From assembly GCF_003814875.1 (NCBI RefSeq), contig NZ_RKQF01000001.1:6076001-6140000 (forward strand): a DNA stretch of 64,000 nt, written 5' to 3'. Below the pieces are notes generated by a model that was not told where the DNA came from, searched no databases, and saw only the letters and a list, made by a program, of their open reading frames with translations. Each line of letters opens with the position of its first letter. Position 1 is the first letter of the stretch. Of the stretch, positions 50,493 through 58,673 are shown piece after piece. This stretch comes from Streptomyces sp. Ag109_O5-1. Its GTDB lineage: Bacteria > Actinomycetota > Actinomycetes > Streptomycetales > Streptomycetaceae. Both the position numbers and the translations under genes were made by a program.

Positions 50493-51305
50493 CTACTCCT
50501 GCATGAGCAGCGCGGCCAGCTCCGCCTCCCGCTCGGCGACGTCCTTGTGGAGCTTCTCGGCGATCTCGTCGAGAAGCCTGTCGGGGTCCTCGGGAGCCAG
50601 CCGGAGCAGACCTGCGATGGGCCCCTCCTCCAGTTCCCTGGCCACGAGGGTGAGCAGTTCCTTGCGCTGGGCGAGCCATTCGAGGCGGGCGTACAGCTCC
50701 TCGGCGCGGCTCGGCTTGCGCTCCGGCGGGACCGGGCCGGCCGCCCATTCCTCGGCGAGTTCCCGCAGCAGGGCCTCGTCGCCGCGGGCGTAGGCCGCGT
50801 TGACCCGGGTGAGGAATTCCTCACGCCGCTCCTGCTCGGCCCCCTCCTGCACCAGGTCGGGGTGGGCCTTGCGGGCCAGCTCCCGGTAGAGGCGGCGGGC
50901 CTCCTCGCTGGGCCGCACCCGCTGCGGGGGCCGTACCTCCTGCTCGGTGAGCATGGCGGCGGCCTCCGGGAACAGGCCGTGGCCGTCCATCCAGCCGTGC
51001 AGCAGTTCCTCGACGCCGGGGATGGGCATGACCCGGGCCCGGGCCTCCTCGGCGGCGCGGATGTCCTCGGGGTCGCCGGTGCGGGCGGCCTTCGCCTCGG
51101 CGATCCGCGCGTCCAGCTCTTCGAGGCGGAGGTAGACGGGGCCGAGTTTCTGTTCGTGCAGCCGGGAGAAATTCTCGACCTCGACGCGGAAGGTCTCCAC
51201 CGCGATCTCGTACTCGATCAACGCCTGCTCGGCGGCCCGTACGGCCCGCTCCAGGCGTTCCTCGGGCCGCGGTGCCTGGGACTGCTCAGCTTCCGGGGTC
51301 GTCAC
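50493..51305 (-). CDS. J-domain protein with N-terminal coiled coil
   Basis: 270 residues. A long helical N-terminal half (about 12-85, RLERAVRAAEQALIEYEIAV; coiled-coil-like), then a degenerate J domain (about 125-185) with ARRLYRELARKAHPDLVQEG: the HPD tripeptide that stimulates DnaK is intact. The C-terminal quarter is helical and acidic. Lacks the Gly/Phe and zinc parts of DnaJ proper. It lies 21 nt beyond the rhodanese start, same strand. Confidence 0.85.
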   Translation of the reverse strand: MTTPEAEQSQAPRPEERLERAVRAAEQALIEYEIAVETFRVEVENFSRLHEQKLGPVYLRLEELDARIAEAKAARTGDPEDIRAAEEARARVMPIPGVEELLHGWMDGHGLFPEAAAMLTEQEVRPPQRVRPSEEARRLYRELARKAHPDLVQEGAEQERREEFLTRVNAAYARGDEALLRELAEEWAAGPVPPERKPSRAEELYARLEWLAQRKELLTLVARELEEGPIAGLLRLAPEDPDRLLDEIAEKLHKDVAEREAELAALLMQE

Positions 51306-51314
51306 CCGACCAGC

Positions 51315-51779
51315 CTAGGGCCTGTCGTCGTCATCGGTGGCCGGGACCCACTGTGCGACCAGGTCCGTGCAGGCCACGACCAGGGTGCCGGGGCGGCAGG
51401 CCAGCTCGTGGGTGCAGCCGTCGGGGTGCGGGAGGATCTCGTCGAGGATGACCTCGCCGAGCGAGGTGAGGTCGCAGGAGCCCAGGATGTCCGTCTGGAA
51501 ACGGGAGACGCCCGAGTAGCGCACGATCAGGTCCTCGTCGTGCTTGAAGCAGTTGTGGCCGAAGCGGATCTCGATGTCGGCGGGGGCCGTGCGGCGCATG
51601 TCCAGCGGGCGCAGGTCCTTCACACAGCGACGGCCGCCGAACTCGTAGTGGCGCGGGTCGGTGGCGAAGGCGCGGGCACCGGGTGGCAGGCCTCCGGCGA
51701 GTTCCGGCAGCCGCGCCAGGTAGGGCCCGGGGTCGATGGAGACCGCGGCCCCGCCCTCGTCGATCTCGACGTACTTCAC
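51315..51779 (-). CDS. Conserved actinobacterial protein of unknown function
   Basis: 154 residues from GTG 51779 (GAGG at 7 nt). No domain recognised. Sequence is soluble, mixed alpha/beta, with a Cys/His-containing patch (RFGHNCFKHDEDLIVRYSGV; DILGSCDLTSLGEVILDE; CTHELACRPGTLVV) that could bind metal or form disulfides. It sits 9 nt before the J-domain gene on the same strand, so the three minus-strand genes here may be one transcript. A function cannot be assigned. Confidence 0.75.
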   Translation of the reverse strand: MKYVEIDEGGAAVSIDPGPYLARLPELAGGLPPGARAFATDPRHYEFGGRRCVKDLRPLDMRRTAPADIEIRFGHNCFKHDEDLIVRYSGVSRFQTDILGSCDLTSLGEVILDEILPHPDGCTHELACRPGTLVVACTDLVAQWVPATDDDDRP

Positions 51780-51823
51780 CTCGGCACCTCATCCGCTTCG
51801 ACGTACGTCACCATCTGCGGGGC

Positions 51824-53287
51824 TCACACCCCGAGCTCCGCCGCGATCCGCCCCGCGCGCACCGCGGCCACCAGGTCCCCGTGGTCCGCCTCCGTGCGGT
51901 CGGCGTAGGTCACCGCGAAGTCCGCCATCGCCTCGTCCAGCTCCTCGCTCTTGCCGCAGTAGCCGGCGATCAGGCGCGGGTCGGCGCTGTGGGAGTGGGC
52001 GCGGGCCAGCAGGGCGCCGGTCATCCGGCCGTAGTCGTCGATCTGGCCGGGGGACAGGGCGGCCGGGTCGACGCTGCCCTTGCGGTTGCGGAACTGGCGG
52101 ACCTGGAAGGGGCGGCCGTCCACCGTGGTCCAGCCCAGCAGGATGTCGCTGACCACCTGCATCCGCTTCTGGCCCAGCACCACCCGGCGGCCCTCGTGGT
52201 CGACGGCCGGCGCGTCGAAGCCCGCCGTGACCAGATGCGGGACGAGCGCGGACGGGCGGGCCTCCTTGACCTGGAGGATCAGCGGCTCGCCGCGGTGGTC
52301 GAGGAGGAGGACGACATAGGACCGGGTGCCGACGCTGCCGGTGCCGACTATGCGGAAGGCGACATCGTGCGGGGTGTGCCGGGACAGGAGGGGGTGGCGG
52401 TCCTCGGAGAGCGTGCCGATGTAGTGCTCCAGGGCCTCGGTGACCGCCTCCGCCTCCGCGTCCGGGACCCGGCGCAGCACCGGTGCGGCGTCGACGAAGC
52501 GGCGGCCGCCGTCCTCGGTGAGCTCGGTGGAACGGGCCGCGAACCGGCCGCTGGTGTTGGCCCGGGCCTTCTCCGAGACCCGGCGCAGGGTGCCGACCAT
52601 GTCGTGGGCGTCGGAGTGGGAGACCAGCTCCTCGTCCGCTATCGCGTTCCACGCGTCCAGGACCGGAAGCCTGGCCAGCAGCCGCATGGTGCGGCGGTAG
52701 GCGCCGGCCGCGTCGCCCGCCGCCTTGCGGCACGTCTCCTCGTCGGCGCCCGCCTCCCGGCCGGCCAGCACCAGGGAGGCGGCGAGCCGCTTGAGGTCCC
52801 ACTCCCAGGGGCCGGACACCGTCTCGTCGAAGTCGTTCAGGTCGATGACGAGGTCGCCGCGCGGGTCGCCGTACAGACCGAAGTTGGCCGCGTGGGCGTC
52901 GCCGCATATCTGGGTGGCGATCCTGGTCATCGGGGTGCGGGCCAGGTCGTGCGCCATCAGCCCGGCCGAACCGCGCAGGAACGCGAACGGGCTCGCCGCC
53001 ATCCTGCCGACCCGTATCGGGACGAGCTCCGGGATACGGTCCCGGTTGGACTCCTCGACCGCGCTCACCGCGTCCGGACGGGAGCCGTCCAGGTCGAGGG
53101 CGTGATGGCTGCCGCGCGGGACCGCCGAACGCAGCGCCTTGCCCTCCTGCTTGGGGGAGCCCTTCGGGGGCCACTGCGCAAAGCCCTTCGGCGAGGGCAG
53201 CTTGCGCGCCCCGGCCGTCGCCGGCTCTTCCCGTCCGGTCACGCCGACCGCCTCCCCCGTACGCCACGCACGCACACTCTCGAACAT
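51824..53287 (-). CDS. DUF2252 family protein (kinase-like fold)
   Basis: 487 residues from ATG 53287; an upstream frame extends to 53389 but lies over a DnaA-box-like site and lacks a ribosome site. Family features: IPELVPIRVGRMAASPFAFL, QICGDAHAANFGLYGDPRGD (aspartate and His of the phosphotransferase-like loop) and DLNDFDETVSGPWEWDLKRL. DUF2252 proteins have a protein-kinase/APH-like fold but no proven activity. Followed by the unknown gene at 51779 with a 44-nt gap. Confidence 0.85.
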   Translation of the reverse strand: MFESVRAWRTGEAVGVTGREEPATAGARKLPSPKGFAQWPPKGSPKQEGKALRSAVPRGSHHALDLDGSRPDAVSAVEESNRDRIPELVPIRVGRMAASPFAFLRGSAGLMAHDLARTPMTRIATQICGDAHAANFGLYGDPRGDLVIDLNDFDETVSGPWEWDLKRLAASLVLAGREAGADEETCRKAAGDAAGAYRRTMRLLARLPVLDAWNAIADEELVSHSDAHDMVGTLRRVSEKARANTSGRFAARSTELTEDGGRRFVDAAPVLRRVPDAEAEAVTEALEHYIGTLSEDRHPLLSRHTPHDVAFRIVGTGSVGTRSYVVLLLDHRGEPLILQVKEARPSALVPHLVTAGFDAPAVDHEGRRVVLGQKRMQVVSDILLGWTTVDGRPFQVRQFRNRKGSVDPAALSPGQIDDYGRMTGALLARAHSHSADPRLIAGYCGKSEELDEAMADFAVTYADRTEADHGDLVAAVRAGRIAAELGV

Positions 53288-53333
53288 CAACTCGTGGAGA
53301 CGGTACAGGTGGGGGCCGGAAGACGTCAGACCC

Positions 53334-53342
53334 TGTGGACAA
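53334..53342 (-). promoter_or_regulatory. DnaA-box-like nonamer
   Basis: TGTGGACAA, reverse of TTGTCCACA, immediately upstream of the DUF2252 gene and next to the pseudogene region. Confidence 0.45.
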
Positions 53343-53396
53343 CTTCGGGACGGTCCGGGCGAATCGGGGCGGTCGCCCCCGTCGCGCACCTGCGGG

Positions 53397-54150
53397 TCAG
53401 GCCGGCTGGGCGGCCGGGGCAGCGAAGCGGTGGGCCGGGACCTCCGGCAGGGTGCGCCTGGCCAGGCCGGCGAGGGTGGCGCCGGGGCCGATGTCCAGGA
53501 ACGCGGTGGCGTCCAGCTCCTCGTTCAGGACGCGCAGGGTGTCCGCCCAGCCGACCGGACCGACCAGTTGACGGGCGCTCAGTTCCCGCCAGTGGCCACC
53601 GCCCTGGTGAGCACGGGCGTCGACGTTGGCGACCACCGGGACCGACCCGGTCGCGAAGTCCGTCAGCTCCGGAGCCCGGCGCAGCGCCGTGCCGGCCGGC
53701 GCCATACAGGGGCTGTGGCAGGCGGCGGTGACCGGCAGGACGCTGTAAGCGCAGGCCGGCCTCGGCCGCGCGGGCGGCGGTGGCCGCCACGGCCGTACGG
53801 CTGCCGGCGATCACCGTCTGCACGAGTCTGTTGTGGTTGGCCACCCACAGCTCGGCGCCGTCCGCGCGGGCCGCCTCCACCATGGCCGTGGCCTGCGCCG
53901 GATCACCGCCCATCACGGCCGCCTCCACCATGGCCGTGGCCTGCGCCGGATCACCGCCCATCACGGCCGCCATCGCCCCCGGCCGCTGCCGGGCCGCCGC
54001 GGCCATGGCCCGGCCCCGCTCGCCCACCAGCCAGGCGCCGTCGGCCGCCGACAGCACCCCGGCGGCCACCAGGGCCGAGTACTCGCCGAGGCTGTGCCCG
54101 GCGACCGCCACCACGCGGGCCTGCGGACCGTTCCGGCGGGGCGGTCCCCC
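53397..54150 (-). pseudogene. Acyltransferase (FabD/PKS AT-type) domain, truncated and frameshifted
   Basis: The readable fragment begins abruptly inside the enzyme at ARVVAVAGHSLGEYSALVAA, with the nucleophile elbow GHSLG, so its N-terminal ~85 residues are gone. It continues to AEAGLR at about 53750, where one extra base (TT at 53747-53748) shifts the frame; the correct continuation is YSVLPVTAACHSPCMAPAG..., matching the canonical HSP motif, and ends at TGA 53397. An internal 48-bp tandem duplication adds 16 residues. The intact enzyme would load malonyl or another acyl group onto an acyl carrier protein. Three lesions make it a pseudogene. Confidence 0.85.
53870..53965. repeat. Perfect 48-bp tandem duplication
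   Basis: Two identical 48-bp copies (53870-53917, 53918-53965) inside the acyltransferase fragment, encoding AVMGGDPAQATAMVEA twice. The duplication keeps the reading frame and looks recent because the copies are identical. Confidence 0.9.
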
Positions 54151-54174
54151 ATCCGGCCCCGGAACCCGCACGCA

Positions 54175-54455
54175 CCCTGCTGTGCCGGCGCTTCCAGGAG
54201 GCGGTCGGCGAGGCCGTCGCCCTGGTCGGCGACCACCCCTACCACGAGAACCCGCACGCCCAGTTGATGCGCGCGCTCTACGCCTCGGGACGCCGTGCCG
54301 CGGCCCTGGAGGTCTACCAGTCGCTGCGCCGCCGGATGACCGACGGCCTGGGCATCCCTCCCTCGCCGTCCACCACGACCTTGCACCATGTGATGCTCCA
54401 GGACCGCCCCGACCAGCGGTACCTCGCCGCCGTCGGGGCCGGGGCGCTGTCCTGA
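54175..54455 (+). pseudogene. SARP regulator remnant (BTAD domain end)
   Basis: The readable end of a Streptomyces antibiotic regulatory protein: RRFQEAVGEAVALVGDHPYH, ENPHAQLMRALYASGRRAAA, LEVYQSLRRRMTDGLGIPPS. These are the hallmark bacterial transcriptional activator domain helices, ending at TGA 54455. The N-terminal DNA-binding domain is absent; upstream sequence instead runs into the opposite-strand acyltransferase fragment. The two pieces abut near 54120-54175. Confidence 0.85.
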
Positions 54456-54487
54456 CCCGGAGTCACCGAACGGCCCCGGACGGCCCC

Positions 54488-55426
54488 TCAGGCGCCGTCG
54501 CCCTCCCACAGACTCTCCACGGCGTGCGACGGGCCGCCCAACGCACGGACGTGCCCCATCGCCGCCTGGACGAAAGCACGTAGCCGGGCCGTCTCGTGTC
54601 CGGTGGGCCAGATGAACGCGTAGTCGATGCGCGGGGCGTCCGAGAACGGCTTGAAGACCAGGCCGGGCCGGCTGTAGTAGTGCGCGCCCGCGGCCGCCAC
54701 CGGCGTCACGCCCTTGCCGGCGAGGACGAGGGAGAGCGCGTCCTCCCAGTGCGTGATCGCCTGCCCGTGCGGAATGGGCCGTCCCGACGGCGTCTGCCGC
54801 GGGAAATGGTGGTCCAGCCATTGCGCCGACACGTTCCCGCCGACCGTCAGCAGCGTCGCCTCCGCCAGGTCCTCCACGCTCACCGACTCGCGCCGCGCGA
54901 ACGGGTGCGCCGACGACATCAACAGCACCCTGGGCTGCGACACCAGTACCGGACCCAGCGTCAGATCAGGCTCGGCCACCGGTGGTTCGGTGACCTGGAG
55001 CTCCACGTCCCCGGCGCGCAGCGGACCATAGGGGTCCGAGATCTGCACCTGCCGAATCTGCACGTCCACGCCCGGATGCCGGCGGCCGAACACCTCGGCG
55101 ACGCTGTGCAGCAGATGGCCCGTGAACGCGCCGGAGAAACCGATCCGCAGTGCGCCGGTGACACCGCGGCCCGCCGCCATGGCCTTCGCGACGGCTTCCT
55201 CGATCCCCTGCCAGGCCGGCGCGATGTCGTCCCTGAGCTGTTCCCCGATGGCGGTCAGCGTGACATGGCGGCTGGTGCGCTCGAACAGTCTGGCGCCGAG
55301 CCGGCGCTCCAGCCGGGCGATGGTCTGGCTGACCCTGCTCTGCGACACCCCCACGCGGTCGGCGGTACGGCCGAAGTGCAGCTCCTCGCCGAGAGTCAGG
55401 AAGATCTCGATCTCCTGACGTTCCAT
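54488..55426 (-). CDS. LysR family regulator
   Basis: 312 residues from ATG 55426. N-terminal winged HTH (ERQEIEIFLTLGEELHFGRT, ADRVGVSQSRVSQTIARLER) and a periplasmic-binding-fold effector domain (about 90-300). It diverges from the DHA2 exporter at 55569 with a gap of about 140 nt, the standard layout for a LysR-regulated exporter. Effector unknown. Confidence 0.9.
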   Translation of the reverse strand: MERQEIEIFLTLGEELHFGRTADRVGVSQSRVSQTIARLERRLGARLFERTSRHVTLTAIGEQLRDDIAPAWQGIEEAVAKAMAAGRGVTGALRIGFSGAFTGHLLHSVAEVFGRRHPGVDVQIRQVQISDPYGPLRAGDVELQVTEPPVAEPDLTLGPVLVSQPRVLLMSSAHPFARRESVSVEDLAEATLLTVGGNVSAQWLDHHFPRQTPSGRPIPHGQAITHWEDALSLVLAGKGVTPVAAAGAHYYSRPGLVFKPFSDAPRIDYAFIWPTGHETARLRAFVQAAMGHVRALGGPSHAVESLWEGDGA

Positions 55427-55568
55427 GACCGAATTCCCGCGCCCCTCATTTCCGCGACCTTGGACGATGAGCCCAGCGAATCGATCGTTGCACAGATCGT
55501 TCTTGTTGCGCAGGTCCCCCGATTCGAAGCTGGTCAGGCCATACGGATCGTCAGGAAGGACCCCGCTC

Positions 55569-57065
55569 ATGGCCGTCACCGCATCCTCGCCACCCACCTC
55601 ACCCGCCCGCGACGTACGCGCACCGGCCGGTCCCGCCGCCGAGGCCGCCGCCGCGCCGGCCGCGGCGGCGACCGCCTTCTCGTCGCGCGAGTGGCTGGTG
55701 CTCCTCACCCTCTGCTGCGCCACCTTCATGTGCGGCCTGGACTTCTCCATCGTCACCGTCGCCCTGCCCGACATCGGCAGCGGCCTCGGCTTCTCCTCCG
55801 CCGGCACTCTGCAGTGGGTGGCCACCGCCAGCCTGCTGCCCTCGGCGAGCCTGCTGCCGCTGTTCGCCCGGGTCGCCGACCTGATCGGCCGCAAGCGGCT
55901 GTTCACGCTCGGCGTCGCCGTGTTCACCCTGTTCTCGCTCGGTGCCGCCGTCGCGAACAGCCCCGGCGTGCTGATCGCCACCCGCATCGGCCAGGGCACC
56001 GCCGCCGCGATGATCGCCCCGGCCGCCATCGCCCTGATGACCGGCTACTTCACCGAGGGCCCCAAGCGCGCCCGCGCCCTGGGTCTCAACGGGGCCGTCA
56101 TGTCGCTGGGCTTCGTGCTCGGCGCACTCGGCGGCGGCATCATCACCAGCGGCTTCAGCTGGCGCTGGACCATGGTCGCGCTGTGCGTGATGGGCCTCCT
56201 GGCACTGGCCGGCGCGGTGACCCTGCCGGCGATCCGCGAGTCCGGTGCCGCGAAGCGGATGGACATCCCCGGCGCGATCCTGGCCACGGCCGGTCTGTTC
56301 GGACTGGTCTACGGCATCTCCAACGGCGGCGACCAGGGCTGGGCCCGCCCGGCGGCCTTCTGGCCGATCGTCGGCGGCCTGGTGCTGCTGGCCGCGTTCC
56401 TGCTGGTCGAGCGGCGCCACCCGGAACCGCTCGTGCCGCTGTCCGTGCTGAACCGGCCGACCGTGAAGTGGTCGGGACTGTTCGGCGTCATCACCTTCGG
56501 CATGTGCGCCGGTCCGACCGTGCTGCTGAGCCTGTACATGCAGGACGTGCTCGGCTTCACCGCCCTGCAGGCGGGTCTGAGCTACCTCGGCGAGGGCGCG
56601 GCCGCGACCCTCGGCGGCGTGTACGTCGCGAAGCTGCTGGGCCGGTTCGGCGGGGTGAAGGTGCTGAGCGCCGGCCTGCTCATCCAGGGCGTCGGCACGG
56701 TCGCGATGTTCGCCCTGCCGGTCCATGTCAACCTGGCCGCCCTGCTCGTCACTTCCTCGGTCATGGGCCTCGGCCACGTCTTCAGCGTGGTGTCCTTCAT
56801 CACCATCATGACCTCGGGGGTCAGCGAGCAGGACCAGGGCGTCGTCGGCGGCCTGTCGCAGCTGCCGCAGTACGTGGCCGCGATCGGCGTCTCCGGGCTC
56901 AGCGCCATCGCCGCCGCCCGCACCAACGCCCTCGCCTCGGGCGCCTCCCCGTCCCGCGCCGACATCCTGGGCGGACTGCACGCGGGCATGGTCACGGCCG
57001 GTGTCGTCGTCCTCACCGGTGCCCTGCTCGTCGGCGCCACGCTCCGCAAGCGGACCGCGGCGTAG
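55569..57065 (+). CDS. DHA2-family MFS drug exporter
   Basis: 498 residues from ATG 55569 (AGGAAGGA ribosome site). Fourteen predicted membrane helices; motif A GRKRLFTLG-type loop between helices 2 and 3 (RVADLIGRKRLFTLGVAVFT), GLNGAVMSLGFVLGALGGGI (motif C-like). DHA2 carriers export drugs and antibiotics by proton antiport. Position beside a LysR regulator and biosynthetic debris suggests it was the resistance or efflux gene of that locus. Confidence 0.9.
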   Translation: MAVTASSPPTSPARDVRAPAGPAAEAAAAPAAAATAFSSREWLVLLTLCCATFMCGLDFSIVTVALPDIGSGLGFSSAGTLQWVATASLLPSASLLPLFARVADLIGRKRLFTLGVAVFTLFSLGAAVANSPGVLIATRIGQGTAAAMIAPAAIALMTGYFTEGPKRARALGLNGAVMSLGFVLGALGGGIITSGFSWRWTMVALCVMGLLALAGAVTLPAIRESGAAKRMDIPGAILATAGLFGLVYGISNGGDQGWARPAAFWPIVGGLVLLAAFLLVERRHPEPLVPLSVLNRPTVKWSGLFGVITFGMCAGPTVLLSLYMQDVLGFTALQAGLSYLGEGAAATLGGVYVAKLLGRFGGVKVLSAGLLIQGVGTVAMFALPVHVNLAALLVTSSVMGLGHVFSVVSFITIMTSGVSEQDQGVVGGLSQLPQYVAAIGVSGLSAIAAARTNALASGASPSRADILGGLHAGMVTAGVVVLTGALLVGATLRKRTAA

Positions 57066-57117
57066 GCCGTCCCGTGCCCGGCACCCGGCGCCGCCCACCG
57101 GCGCCGTCCGCGCACCC

Positions 57118-57156
57118 GGCGCGTCCGTCCGCCCCGATCCGGCGGACGGACGCGCC
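57118..57156 (+). terminator. Perfect 16-bp GC hairpin
   Basis: GGCGCGTCCGTCCGCC, loop CCGATCC, GGCGGACGGACGCGCC. No T-run, as is common in Streptomyces. It separates the exporter from the metallo-beta-lactamase gene. Confidence 0.8.
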
Positions 57157-57210
57157 GCCCCCGTATCCGAGCCGCGCCGGGCGCCGTCGCCGCCCGGGAG
57201 GAGACCAACC

Positions 57211-58038
57211 GTGAACGACAGCCGACTGCGCAGGCCCTCCGCGGTGCGCACCCTGCGCGTGGGAGAGCTGAAGGTCAGCTATGTGCCCGACGGGGCCATG
57301 CTGCTGAAGCCGGCCGGCTCTCTGCCCACTGACCCGGACCGGCACCGGGCCGGGTACGGCGCCTACCTCAACGACACCCGCCGACTGGTCGCCAACACCG
57401 GCGGCCTGCTCGTCGAGCACGGCGGCCGGGCCCTGCTGATCGACGCCGGGTTCGGCCCGCGCGCGGTGCCGGAGGAACCCGGCCACCCCCACCGGGGCGC
57501 GGTGCACGGCGGCGCGCTGCCGGGCAACCTGGCCCTGCTCGGACGGCCGCCGCAGGACATCGAGACCGTGGCCTTCACCCACCTGCACCCCGACCACATC
57601 GGTTGGGCCCGCGTCGAGCCGACCCTCTTCACCCGGGCCGCCTTCATGGTCCCCAAGGGCGAGTGGGACCACCGCGGCCCCGCGGCGACGGCCATGGAAT
57701 CCCGGACGCGGCTGGTGCTGCCCGGCGAGGAGATCTTTCCCGGCGTCCACGCGCTGGCGCTGCCCGGCCATACCGCGGGCCACACCGGCTTCGTCATCGC
57801 CTCCCGCGGCACCCGCCTGCTCGCCTTCGGCGACGCCCTGCTCTCCCCCCTCCAGGTACGCCACCCCGAGTGGTCCGCCGGCCACGACGACGACCCCGCC
57901 CAGTCCGAACGCCACCGCCGCCGCCTGATCGCCGAACTCGGGCGCCCGGACACCCTGGGCTTCGGCATCCACTTCGCGGACGTGGTCTTCGGCCGGGTAC
58001 GACCGCACGTCGAAGGGGCGGCCTGGCAACCGCTGTGA
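57211..58038 (+). CDS. Metallo-beta-lactamase-fold hydrolase
   Basis: 275 residues from GTG 57211 behind GGGAGGAG. Zinc signature AFTHLHPDHIGWAR (HxHxDH), later His in ALPGHTAGHTGFV, Asp in LAFGDALLSP, and a final His in GFGIHFADVVFG. Substrates could be lactones, thioesters or other esters. Near the LysR/exporter pair, it may be the tailoring or detoxifying enzyme of the same locus, but the hairpin between argues for separate transcription. Confidence 0.88.
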   Translation: MNDSRLRRPSAVRTLRVGELKVSYVPDGAMLLKPAGSLPTDPDRHRAGYGAYLNDTRRLVANTGGLLVEHGGRALLIDAGFGPRAVPEEPGHPHRGAVHGGALPGNLALLGRPPQDIETVAFTHLHPDHIGWARVEPTLFTRAAFMVPKGEWDHRGPAATAMESRTRLVLPGEEIFPGVHALALPGHTAGHTGFVIASRGTRLLAFGDALLSPLQVRHPEWSAGHDDDPAQSERHRRRLIAELGRPDTLGFGIHFADVVFGRVRPHVEGAAWQPL

Positions 58039-58127
58039 CGAGTCGCGTCCGTGACATCGCTCACTGACGCGACCAGCCGCGTCCGGCCTCGGGCTGTGCG
58101 ATCCCTCACAACCCGACCACAACGAGA

Positions 58128-58170
58128 AACGGGCCCCTGCCGTGACTTCCGTCACTGGCAGAGACCCGTT
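58128..58170 (-). terminator. Terminator of tRNA-Leu (bidirectional)
   Basis: On the minus strand AACGGGTCTCTGCCAGTGAC, loop GGAA, GTCACGGCAGGGGCCCGTT: a long stem with one bulge followed by T-rich sequence. It also lies 90 nt past the plus-strand hydrolase. Confidence 0.8.
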
Positions 58171-58184
58171 CATCGGTATCTCTG

Positions 58185-58268
58185 TGCGCGAGGGGGGAGT
58201 TGAACCCCCACGCCCTTGCGGGCACTGGAACCTGAATCCAGCGCGTCTGCCTATTCCGCCACCCGCGC
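58185..58268 (-). tRNA. tRNA-Leu (anticodon CAG)
   Basis: 84 nt from 58268 down to 58185. Acceptor stem GCGCGGG/CTCGCGC with one G-T pair, D arm GGCGGAATAGGCAGACGC, anticodon stem CTGGA/TCCAG around loop TTCAGGT (anticodon CAG, reading CUG), a long variable arm (TGCCCGCAAGGGCG) characteristic of leucine tRNAs, and T arm GGGGGTTCAACTCCCCC. Discriminator A; CCA not encoded. Confidence 0.95.
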
Positions 58269-58673
58269 ATTGGGTGTGTCCTCCGGTCCCGGCCCCGTTT
58301 TTTGCGGGCTGGCCCCTTCCGACATCGAGAACACTAGCACGTGGGACAGGGTGGGTTCACATCCCCTTTTCCTGGGCAGCGGCCACCCTGCGCCCACGTA
58401 CCGGGCAGCCGTCGTTCACGTATCAACCTCGTACCGGTCCTGCCCATCTGCCCCGGAGACGGATCGGGTCCACAGTCAGGTGCGGGACACTGGTCGTGGG
58501 CCACCTCTACGATCCTGTGCAGAAGACACGCGGATCCTTGACAGGAGAAGCGCGCGGAGGAGTTCGAAGGGGAGCCACTCGGGGAACCGGCTGATTGCCG
58601 GGCGCGTAGATACGATCAGTGAGCGGTAACGGAAGCAGCAGCAGTACGGGCAAGGCGACAGAGGAGGTGCCCT
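58269..58673. other. Upstream region of tRNA-Leu and fhaA
   Basis: 405 nt with no supported gene; short frames here are in-phase readings of promoter and tRNA-flanking sequence. It must carry the tRNA promoter on the minus strand and the fhaA promoter on the plus strand. A candidate fhaA -10 is TACGAT (58613-58618), about 55 nt before the start. Confidence 0.4.

Noticed and set aside
7498..53342. Part of oriC itself
   Set aside because: The DnaA-like nonamers are isolated or paired, not a dense cluster, and dnaA/dnaN are absent; only proximity to the origin is supported.
58142..58594. 150-codon plus-strand gene across the tRNA
   Set aside because: It reads through the reverse complement of tRNA-Leu; the tRNA fold is unambiguous.
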